This document shows positions 1 to 6,303 of a DNA stretch of 10,734 nt, one piece after another. The notes beneath the pieces were generated by a model, which was not told where the DNA came from, did not search any database, and saw only the letters and a list, made by a program, of their open reading frames with translations. Made by a program: the position numbers and the translations under genes. The stretch covers positions 1 through 10,734 of the forward strand of contig CALMIB010000125.1 in the NCBI GenBank assembly GCA_937863945.1. Direction: 5' to 3'. The stretch is from an uncultured Longilinea sp. (GTDB lineage Bacteria > Chloroflexota > Anaerolineae > Anaerolineales > Anaerolineaceae). Numbering within the stretch: the first letter of the stretch is position 1; each line of letters opens with the position of its first letter.

Positions 1-1
1 G

Positions 2-850
2 GCCGACCTGCTGATACTGGTTGGCGCTGCGGCATTGCTGGCGGGCGGCGCACTCTGGTTGGTGCGCGTGCCGTCCTTGCCGGTCAAGCAGGTGGTCTTC
101 ATCGAACCCTTGGCGCATACGCGGCGTGGCGAAATCGAGCAAGTGCTGCCCTCGGCCTTGCGCGGCAATTTCTTCAGTCTCGATCTGGAGTCAGTACGGC
201 TGGCGCTGGAGCAGTTGCCGTGGGCGCGCAAGGTGCGCGTGCGCCGCGCTGCCAACCTGGTGCTGTTCCTGGTGGACGCGTCCTGGTCGATGGCCGTGGC
301 CGAGCGGATGGCCGCCACCAAGGGCGCCATCCTCTCGCTGCTCACCGACGCTTACCAGCGCCGCGACCGCGTCGGCCTGATCGTTTTCCAGAAGGACCGC
401 GCCACGTTGGTGCTGCCACCCACCAATTCGATCATGCTGGCCCAGCGCGCGCTGGGCGATATCCCGGTCGGCGGCAAAACCCCGCTCTCCGCCGGACTGC
501 AGATGTCGTACGACGTGCTGCGCCGCGAGATGCTGCTGCACCCCGACGTGATGCCTCTGCTCATCGTGCTCACCGATGGCGCCGGCAACGTAGCCATCAG
601 CCACCTGCAACCCCCGCAGGAAGAAGCCCACCAGATCGCCGATCAAATCGCGGCCGAAAAGGTGCATTGCGTGGTCATCAACATGGAACACGCCGCCTTC
701 GATCAGGGCCTCGCCGCGGCGCTGGCCGAGCATTTAAAATCGCCCTGCTACAGCATCGCCGATTTGAAGGCCGAAAACCTGTACCTGACGGTGCGCAAGG
801 AAATGTCGCAGATCAACGCGCCCAATCCGATGGACGGGCTGCGCAAGTAA
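2..850 (+). CDS. Chimeric FtsQ-like (TM + POTRA) / chelatase D-subunit VWA protein, 5' end outside the window
   Basis: This frame is open at the left edge and gives 282 residues. Residues 1-22 are a hydrophobic membrane segment. Residues 23-82 read like the POTRA domain of FtsQ, the divisome protein, with family-typical stretches such as LRGNFFSLDLESV and LEQLPWARKVRVRR. From about residue 85 the protein changes abruptly into the VWA domain of magnesium/cobalt chelatase D subunits (ChlD/BchD-like). The MIDAS metal site is complete: D92-x-S94-x-S96, T160 in GGKTP, and D192 in LTDG. A D subunit normally carries an AAA+ domain and an acidic/proline linker before this VWA domain, and FtsQ normally continues into a beta domain. 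Both are missing here. Each half is recognised with confidence, but the fusion has no known function. I infer a chimeric join near 230-256. The true start cannot be chosen because it lies upstream. Confidence 0.75.
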   Translation, partial: ADLLILVGAAALLAGGALWLVRVPSLPVKQVVFIEPLAHTRRGEIEQVLPSALRGNFFSLDLESVRLALEQLPWARKVRVRRAANLVLFLVDASWSMAVAERMAATKGAILSLLTDAYQRRDRVGLIVFQKDRATLVLPPTNSIMLAQRALGDIPVGGKTPLSAGLQMSYDVLRREMLLHPDVMPLLIVLTDGAGNVAISHLQPPQEEAHQIADQIAAEKVHCVVINMEHAAFDQGLAAALAEHLKSPCYSIADLKAENLYLTVRKEMSQINAPNPMDGLRK

Positions 851-859
851 TCCGGCCCT

Positions 860-874
860 GGCCGCCCGGCCTTT
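860..874 (+). terminator. Possible short GC-rich terminator after the VWA gene
   Basis: GGCC (860-863), a four-base loop, and GGCC (868-871) can form a small hairpin, followed by only TTT (872-874). It lies ten bases after the stop of the VWA frame and just upstream of the next promoter, which is the right place. The stem is short and the T-run is weak, so this is tentative. Confidence 0.3.
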
Positions 875-890
875 CCAGCCCGTGTTGGAC

Positions 891-919
891 TTGCCAGCCT
901 GTGGGGGCGGTGTTATCAT
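891..919 (+). promoter_or_regulatory. Sigma70-type promoter for the M42/solute-binding operon
   Basis: A -35 box TTGCCA (891-896, 5 of 6 consensus) is separated by exactly 17 bases from a -10 box TATCAT (914-919, 5 of 6). A TG sits at 911-912, in the extended -10 position. The predicted transcript start is near 926, leaving a short leader with the ribosome site GGAGGA (936-941) before the ATG at 948. This is the best-looking promoter of the window. I see no operator-like repeat around it. Confidence 0.65.
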
Positions 920-947
920 GAATTGACCATTTTTGGAGGACACCTGC

Positions 948-1352
948 ATGGCGACCCAAGCAGAGCGGCGCGCCCGACTGCGCTCCACCCTCATCCTGAT
1001 CATTCTCGCCACCCTGCCGTTCTACTGCATCGGGTTCATCCTGCTGCAAGTCCGCCAGGTCACCGGCAGCGCCACCCGCACGCCCTCGCCGACGGTGGAA
1101 ATGACCGCGACGGACACCGTCACGCCGCTGCCCGCCCTGGCAACCACTCAACCCGCCATCGCCACTGCCACGGTAACCTTCACGCCAACCATCACCTGGA
1201 CGCCCAGTCCAACCTATACATTATTTGTAACCCCCACCCGCACGGCCACCATCACTCCCACCCCTCCACCCACGGCCACCGACACGCAGCAACCCACTGC
1301 TACAGAGACCAGCGTGCCTACGGATACTGGCAACGAAACCGCATTGCCTTAA
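948..1352 (+). CDS. Small membrane-anchored Thr/Pro-rich protein
   Basis: A protein of 134 residues. The basic N-terminus (residues 1-12, ERRARLR) is followed by one hydrophobic helix at about 13-34. The remaining 100 residues are low complexity, with repeated TPTxT, TxTP and PTAT patterns and almost no charge. The topology suggests an N-terminal anchor with a disordered extracytoplasmic tail that could be O-glycosylated or span the cell envelope. I do not recognise a specific family. Such Thr/Pro-rich tails are frequent in Chloroflexota surface proteins. The ATG at 948 is chosen because GGAGGA (936-941) lies six bases upstream; a TTG in frame at 933 overlaps that site and is rejected. It is the first gene after the promoter and lies 39 bases before the first peptidase, so it is probably co-transcribed with it. 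Confidence 0.7.
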   Translation: MATQAERRARLRSTLILIILATLPFYCIGFILLQVRQVTGSATRTPSPTVEMTATDTVTPLPALATTQPAIATATVTFTPTITWTPSPTYTLFVTPTRTATITPTPPPTATDTQQPTATETSVPTDTGNETALP

Positions 1353-1391
1353 CCTGTCTATTCATTCCCGATAAAGGAATTGCTTTCACCC

Positions 1392-2450
1392 ATGACTGAC
1401 ATTTCCGCGTTCCTGAAAGAATTAATCTCGCTTCCAGGCTTATCCGGGCACGAAGGCCCCGTCCGCGAGGTGATCGCCCGCGCCTGGCAGCCGCTGGTGG
1501 ATGAACTCTCCACCAGCCGCCTGGGCAGCCTGCACGGGCTGCGCCGCGGCGGCGGGTCCGATCCGCGCCCGCGCATCCTGCTCACGGCCCACATGGATGC
1601 CATCGGCCTGATGGTGACGCAGGTCAAGGACGGTTTTCTGCGCTTCACCCAGATCGGCGGCGTCGATCCGCGCATCCTGCCGGGGCAGCCGGTCACCGTC
1701 CACGGCCGGCAGGACCTGCCCGGCGTGGTGGTGCAGCCCCCCGAACGGCTGCTGCCGCCCGGCAACGGCGACAAAACCGTCGAGATGGAGCATCTCTTCA
1801 TTGACACCGGCCTCTTGCCCGCGGACGCGGCCCGGCTGGTGCGCACCGGCGACCTGGTATCCTTCGCCCAGCCGCCCGTGGAACTGGCCGGCGAGACGCT
1901 GGCCGGCCACAGCCTGGACAACCGCGCTTCCGTCGCCGCCGTCACCGCCTGCCTGGATGAACTGGTCAAGACGCGCCACGCCTGGGATGTGTGGGCCGTG
2001 GCGACCTCGCAGGAAGAAGTCACCCTGGGCGGCGCATACACCTCGCCTTTCGACATCCGCCCTGACCTGGCCGTGGCCATCGACGTCACCTTTGCCAAGG
2101 GACCGGGCGCCAATGATTTCCGCACCTATCCGTTGGGCAAAGGCCCGACCCTGGGCTGGGGGCCCAACGTGCACCCCGCGCTGTACACCGCCTTCAAGGA
2201 ACTGGCCGACCGGTTGGATATTCCCAACAGCATGGAAACCATGCCGCTCATGTCCGGCACCGACGCGATGGGCCTGCAGGTGGTCGCCGAGGGTATCCCC
2301 ACCATGGTCATCGGCGTTCCGCTGCGCTATATGCACACGCCGGTCGAACTGGTTGCCATGAAAGACATCACCCGCGTCGGACACCTGCTGGCCGAATTCA
2401 TCGCCCGGCTGGAGCCCGATTTTGTTGAAAAAATGCGTTGGGATGATTAA
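1392..2450 (+). CDS. M42 family aminopeptidase (TET-type), paralogue 1
   Basis: A protein of 352 residues, within the usual M42 length. M42 enzymes are cytoplasmic di-metal aminopeptidases, often assembled into tetrahedral dodecamers that trim peptides from their N-terminus. All expected ligands are visible: H67 and D69 in AHMDAIG, D176 in SLDNR, the catalytic pair E208-E209 in SQEEVTLGG, D231 in AIDVT, and H315 in RYMHTP. It is the most divergent of the three neighbours. It has DNR where the others have DDR, and a proline-rich stretch at about 114-124 replaces the usual loop after the G-V-I-G strand. Its specificity may differ, but it should be active. The ATG at 1392 follows an AAGGAAT site (1374-1380); a TTG at 1380 in the same frame is less likely. 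The next gene starts three bases after its stop. Confidence 0.9.
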   Translation: MTDISAFLKELISLPGLSGHEGPVREVIARAWQPLVDELSTSRLGSLHGLRRGGGSDPRPRILLTAHMDAIGLMVTQVKDGFLRFTQIGGVDPRILPGQPVTVHGRQDLPGVVVQPPERLLPPGNGDKTVEMEHLFIDTGLLPADAARLVRTGDLVSFAQPPVELAGETLAGHSLDNRASVAAVTACLDELVKTRHAWDVWAVATSQEEVTLGGAYTSPFDIRPDLAVAIDVTFAKGPGANDFRTYPLGKGPTLGWGPNVHPALYTAFKELADRLDIPNSMETMPLMSGTDAMGLQVVAEGIPTMVIGVPLRYMHTPVELVAMKDITRVGHLLAEFIARLEPDFVEKMRWDD

Positions 2451-2453
2451 CCC

Positions 2454-3533
2454 ATGAGTGCAAAGACCCAAACTCCTCACGCGCCCATTTTGGGCGCCGA
2501 CTCGATCAACCTGTTGGAACGCTTGAGCAATGCAGTGGCCGTTTCCGGCGACGAAGGCGAAGTCCGCGCCATCGTGCTGGAGCAGGTCAAACCGCTGGCC
2601 GACGAAGTGAAGGTGGACGCGCTCGGCAACATGCTGGCAACCCGCAAAGCCAAAGCCGACGGCGCCCTGCGCGTGATGCTGGCTGCGCACATGGATGAGG
2701 TCGGTTTTATGCTGGTTGACGAAGAAGAAGGCGGCCTGTACCGCTTTGCCACCGTCGGCGGCATCGACGTGCGCCAGTTGGCCGGCAAACCCGTGTGGGT
2801 GGGCAAACAGCACGCCCCCGGCATCATCGGCGCGCGCCCCATCCACCTCACCACGCGCGAGGAACGCGCCCACAGCATCCCGCTGGACCAGTTGCGCATC
2901 GACCTGGGTCCCGGCGGCAAAGCCAAAGTCGGCGACCGCGCCACCTTTGCCACCCGCTTCCGCCAGATCGGCCCCAGCCTGGTGGGCAAGGCCCTCGACG
3001 ACCGCCTGGGCGTGGCCACGTTGATCGAACTGCTCAAGCACGCCCCCGAAAACGTCGAGCTGTGCCTGGCCTTCACCGTGCAGGAGGAAGTCGGCCTGCG
3101 CGGCGCGCGCGTGGCGGGCTACGCCTTCAACCCGGATGTCGCCATCGCCATCGATTCGACCCCGGCGGCCGACCTGCCCGTGTGGGACGGCAGCGAGAAC
3201 GGCAAATTCAACTGCCGCCTGGACGCCGGCCCGGCCGTTTACGTCGCCGACGGCGCTACGCTTTCCGACCCGCGCCTGGTCCGCCACCTGGCGCAAACCG
3301 GCGACGAACTGGGCATTCCCTACCAGTTCCGCCAGCCGGGCGGCGGCGGCACCGATGCCGGCGCCATTCACAAGACCCGCGCCGGCGTGCCGACCATCTC
3401 GGTTTCGGTCCCCGGTCGCTATGCCCACAGCGCGGTGCTGGTCAGCCGTATGAACGACTGGCAAAATACCGTCAACCTGCTGTATCACGGCCTCACCCGC
3501 CTGAACCGCGACCTGCTCGCGCAGCCGCGATAA
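2454..3533 (+). CDS. M42 family aminopeptidase (TET-type), paralogue 2
   Basis: A protein of 359 residues with the complete M42 metal and catalytic set: H79 and D81 in AAHMDEVG, D182 in KALDDR, E211-E212 in VQEEVGLRG, D234 in AIDST, and H325 in GRYAHS. The cytoplasmic peptidase role follows from the family. The glycine-rich stretch QPGGGGTDAG (294-303) matches the conserved loop near the active site that precedes the AGVPT strand. Residues 1-18 are an N-terminal extension relative to paralogue 3. The start lies three bases after the stop of paralogue 1 and has no strong ribosome site, so translation is probably coupled. Compared with paralogue 1 it is much closer to paralogue 3, which suggests an older split for the first copy and a later duplication for the other two. 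The exact peptide specificity cannot be read from sequence. Confidence 0.92.
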   Translation: MSAKTQTPHAPILGADSINLLERLSNAVAVSGDEGEVRAIVLEQVKPLADEVKVDALGNMLATRKAKADGALRVMLAAHMDEVGFMLVDEEEGGLYRFATVGGIDVRQLAGKPVWVGKQHAPGIIGARPIHLTTREERAHSIPLDQLRIDLGPGGKAKVGDRATFATRFRQIGPSLVGKALDDRLGVATLIELLKHAPENVELCLAFTVQEEVGLRGARVAGYAFNPDVAIAIDSTPAADLPVWDGSENGKFNCRLDAGPAVYVADGATLSDPRLVRHLAQTGDELGIPYQFRQPGGGGTDAGAIHKTRAGVPTISVSVPGRYAHSAVLVSRMNDWQNTVNLLYHGLTRLNRDLLAQPR

Positions 3534-3569
3534 CTCTCACCACCGAACGTCCTTTCCAGGAGTCTTTTG

Positions 3570-4574
3570 ATGAAAGCTCTGATCCAGAAGTTAGTCGAAT
3601 CCATCGGCCCGTCGGGCTATGAAAGCAGCGTCCGCGACCTGGTCAAATCGGAAATTGGCGCCCCGGCCGGCCAATTTGAGGTTGACGCGCTGGGCAATCT
3701 GATCGTCCGCGTCGGCAAGAAGAGCGCGGGCGGCCTGCGCGTGATGCTCGCCGCGCACATGGACGAGATCGGCGTGATTGCCACCCACATCGACGAGAAC
3801 GGCTTCATCCGCTTCACCACCGTGGGCGGCGTCAGCCCGCGCACCTGCTACGGCGGGCGCGTCGTCTTCGTCAACGGCGCGCGCGGCGTCATCGGCGGCG
3901 ACCGCCCCGACAGTCCCACTGCCATGCACACCATCGAGCAGCTCTTCATCGACGTCGGCGCGACCAGCCGCGAGAACTGCCCGGTCAAGGTCGGCGATTT
4001 TGCCGCCTTCGACCGCCCCTTCCTCGATCTCGGCGACCGCCTGGTGGCCAAGTCGATGGACGACCGCATCGCCGTCGCCGTGCTGGTGGAAACCATCCAT
4101 CAACTCCAGGGCAAGCAAACCCCGCACGAACTGGTCTTCGTCTTCAGCACGCAGGAGGAAGTCGGGCTGCGCGGTGCGACCACGGCGGCCTTCGGCGTGG
4201 ACCCCGACCTGGGCCTTTCAGTGGATGTCACCGGCGTCGGCGACACCCCCAAAAGCGCCACAATGGAAGTCAGCCTGGGCAAAGGCCCGGCGGTGAAGGT
4301 GCGCGACGGGCGCATGCTGGCCGATCCGCGCATCGTGCGCTGGATGGCCGACAGCGCTGAGAAAGCCGGCCTGCCCTACCAGATGGAAGTGCTCGAAGCC
4401 GGTTCCACCGACGCGGCCGCCATTCAACTGGCGCGCGCGGGCGTCCCGGCCGGCTGCATGTCCATTCCCTGCCGTTACATCCACTCGCCCTCCGAAATGG
4501 TCGATTACAACGATGTGCAAAACGGAGTCCGGCTGCTGGTCGAATTGCTCAGCCACCCCATTGATCTAAAATGA
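3570..4574 (+). CDS. M42 family aminopeptidase (TET-type), paralogue 3
   Basis: A protein of 334 residues, the shortest of the three. All functional residues are present: H63 and D65 in AAHMDEIG, D164 in SMDDR, E196-E197 in TQEEVGLRG, D219 in SVDVT, and H305 in CRYIHS. The motif EAGSTDAAAI (276-285) is the usual loop near the metal site. The ATG at 3570 is chosen because AGGAG (3558-3562) stands seven bases upstream; the TTG at 3567 is discarded. It has its own ribosome site after a 36-base gap, so it can be translated independently of paralogue 2. Its stop overlaps the start of the lipoprotein gene (ATGA at 4571-4574), which ties the peptidases to the binding protein. The function is inferred from the family: aminopeptidase or deblocking peptidase activity on cytoplasmic peptides. 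Confidence 0.92.
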   Translation: MKALIQKLVESIGPSGYESSVRDLVKSEIGAPAGQFEVDALGNLIVRVGKKSAGGLRVMLAAHMDEIGVIATHIDENGFIRFTTVGGVSPRTCYGGRVVFVNGARGVIGGDRPDSPTAMHTIEQLFIDVGATSRENCPVKVGDFAAFDRPFLDLGDRLVAKSMDDRIAVAVLVETIHQLQGKQTPHELVFVFSTQEEVGLRGATTAAFGVDPDLGLSVDVTGVGDTPKSATMEVSLGKGPAVKVRDGRMLADPRIVRWMADSAEKAGLPYQMEVLEAGSTDAAAIQLARAGVPAGCMSIPCRYIHSPSEMVDYNDVQNGVRLLVELLSHPIDLK

Positions 4575-5920
4575 ATTCAAAACGATCGGAAACCTGCGCG
4601 GGCCGCCGCCCACCGCAGGTTTCCGCCCTCAAGGCGGTGACATTCGGATTGCTTCTGGCGGTTCTGCTCAGCGGCTGCCAGGCAATTCAATCCTGGCTGC
4701 CCACCACGCCCACTCAGCCTCCCACGCAGACGCCTGTCACCACCCCGCAACCCACCGGCGCGGTTGCCACCGCTACGCCCAATGCACTGCCTGAAACCCA
4801 GACGATCACCATCTGGCTGCCGCCGCAATTTGACCCCAACAACGGCACGCCGGCCGGCGACCTGTTGCGCGACCGGCTGAAATTGTTTGCCGACCAAAAC
4901 GATCTGACCCTCAACGTGCGCATCAAATCGCAGAGTGGCCCGGCCGGGCTGCTCGAATCGCTGGAAATCACCAGCCTGGCCGCCTCTTCGGCTATGCCCT
5001 CGGTGATCGCGCTGCCGCGCGAGCTGATGGAAACCGCCGCGCTCAAGGGCCTGATCTACCCGCTCTCCGGGTTGAACACCAGCCTGGAGCAAAGCGACTG
5101 GTACCCGTATGCCAGCGAACTGGCCAGCGTGCAGGGCACGCCCTTCTGCCTGCCGTTCGCAGGCGACGCACTGGTGATGCTCTACCGCCCCACCCGGCTG
5201 CCGGTTCCGGCGGACGACTGGCAAACCATTCTCAACACCAACCAGCCGCTCATCTTCCCGGCCGGCGATCCGCAGGCGCTGCTGACCGTGGAGCTGTACC
5301 GCGCAACCGGCGGCCAGCTCCGCGACGCGGACGGGCGCCCGAACATCGACGTGTCCGCGCTCACCGCGGTGCTGGAACTGTACCAGCGCGGCGCGCAGCT
5401 CAGCACGTTTCCATTCTGGGTGGGCGAATTCAGCGCCGATTCCCAGGCCTGGCAGGCTTACCGCGAGCAGCGCGCCAACTGGATCGTCACCTGGGCCTCG
5501 CATTACCTGCGCGAATTCCCCGCCGACACGAACATCGCCCGGCTGCCCTCCTTTGGCAACCCGGTCAGCGCCACAGACGGATGGGCCTGGTGCATCACCG
5601 ACCCACAGCCCGAACGCCGCGCGCTGGGCCTGCAAATCTCCGAACACCTCGCGGAGAGCGATTTCCTGGCAGCTTGGAGCCAGGCGGCGGGCTACCTGCC
5701 CACGCGCCCCAGCGTGCTGGACGCCTGGGAAAATCCCAGCCTGAGCGCGCCGCTCCAGCAAATCCTCCTGGACGCGCACCTGCGCCCGGGCAACGAAATC
5801 TCCGATACCCTCGGACCGGTCCTGCGCGAAGCTGTCGTGCAGGTCATCCAACAACACACGGCTCCGGCTGAAGCCGCGCAACAGGCCGCCGACCAGTTGA
5901 CCCTTCCCCCAAACCCATGA
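4571..5920 (+). CDS. Lipoprotein extracellular solute-binding protein (family 1-like)
   Basis: A protein of 449 residues. Residues 1-20 are a basic n-region, 21-32 are hydrophobic, and the lipobox L33-S34-G35-C36 marks signal peptidase II cleavage and lipid attachment. A Thr/Pro-rich linker (about 45-75) leads into a periplasmic-type binding fold that starts near ITIWLPPQF. The C-terminal stretches DGWAWCITDPQPERRALGLQ and AAGYLPTRPSVL are typical of sugar-type (SBP_bac_1) binding proteins. These normally hand ligand to an ABC permease, but no permease or ATPase is next to it. The ATG at 4571 overlaps the stop of the third peptidase and lacks a clear ribosome site, which indicates translational coupling. 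The ligand is unknown: a sugar is the family default, while the peptidase neighbours make a peptide or glycopeptide possible. A sensory or envelope role without transport cannot be excluded. Confidence 0.85.
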   Translation: MNSKRSETCAGRRPPQVSALKAVTFGLLLAVLLSGCQAIQSWLPTTPTQPPTQTPVTTPQPTGAVATATPNALPETQTITIWLPPQFDPNNGTPAGDLLRDRLKLFADQNDLTLNVRIKSQSGPAGLLESLEITSLAASSAMPSVIALPRELMETAALKGLIYPLSGLNTSLEQSDWYPYASELASVQGTPFCLPFAGDALVMLYRPTRLPVPADDWQTILNTNQPLIFPAGDPQALLTVELYRATGGQLRDADGRPNIDVSALTAVLELYQRGAQLSTFPFWVGEFSADSQAWQAYREQRANWIVTWASHYLREFPADTNIARLPSFGNPVSATDGWAWCITDPQPERRALGLQISEHLAESDFLAAWSQAAGYLPTRPSVLDAWENPSLSAPLQQILLDAHLRPGNEISDTLGPVLREAVVQVIQQHTAPAEAAQQAADQLTLPPNP

Positions 5921-6261
5921 AGACCTATTCCTCGTTTTATTCCCGGCTTCGCCGCAAACTGGCGGGTATCGAACCGCTCTGGTTGCTGCTCCTGGCGGTC
6001 ACAATCCTGTTCCTCGGGCTGATGGTGGCCTCCAGCCGGCCGCCGGAGCAATTCACCGGCGATGCCGTCGCCCAGGCCGGCCTGACCTCCACGCCGCAGC
6101 CGGCCCAGACGACGGTATTCAGCAACACGCCCATTCCGGCGGAGTTTTTGGCCAACGCCACCCAGACCAACGGCATCGTGCTGGGGGCGGTGATTTTGAT
6201 CCTGATTATCGTCATCGGCACGCTCAGCGTGATGCTGCGCGAGGACCATCGCAAGCGCTGA
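5917..6261 (+). CDS. Small two-helix membrane protein with Thr/Pro-containing loop
   Basis: A protein of 114 residues. A basic N-terminus (residues 8-14, YSRLRRK) precedes a first membrane helix at about 21-39. A polar 46-residue loop with Thr, Pro and Gln follows, then a second, very hydrophobic helix at about 86-106, and a charged tail ending REDHRKR. Both ends should face the cytoplasm and the loop should lie outside. I do not recognise a family, and it is too small to be a normal ABC permease. The ATG at 5917 overlaps the stop of the lipoprotein gene in an ATGA, so the two are probably translated together and may interact at the membrane. It is the last gene of the + strand unit. An opposing gene ends 42 bases downstream. 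Confidence 0.75.
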   Translation: MKTYSSFYSRLRRKLAGIEPLWLLLLAVTILFLGLMVASSRPPEQFTGDAVAQAGLTSTPQPAQTTVFSNTPIPAEFLANATQTNGIVLGAVILILIIVIGTLSVMLREDHRKR

Positions 6262-6279
6262 AATTCTCCTGCAGGCGCC

Positions 6280-6294
6280 GGGGCATGCAGCCCC
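6280..6294. terminator. Small hairpin between convergent genes
   Basis: GGGGC (6280-6284), loop ATGCA, and GCCCC (6290-6294) form a perfect five-base stem in the 42-base gap between two converging genes. It could slow or end transcription from both sides. No T-tract follows in either direction, so it does not meet the full pattern of an intrinsic terminator. Confidence 0.35.
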
Positions 6295-6303
6295 CACCCA
6301 GAA

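Noticed and set aside
1060..1345. Repetitive ACC/CCC-rich tract that could look like a repeat array
   Set aside because: It has no fixed repeat unit or spacers and reads as Thr/Pro codons in one open frame, so it is a low-complexity coding region and not a CRISPR array or minisatellite.
1440..3488. A 682-codon open frame on the - strand, opposite the first two peptidase genes
   Set aside because: It is antisense to two clear M42 genes, is rich in His, Gly, Ala and Gln without any domain, and crosses the boundary between them. Such frames arise from GC-rich codon use.
4577..5881. A 434-codon open frame on the - strand, opposite the lipoprotein gene
   Set aside because: It lies fully antisense to a gene with a lipobox and conserved binding-protein motifs. 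Its composition is Arg/Gly/Gln-rich with no recognisable fold.
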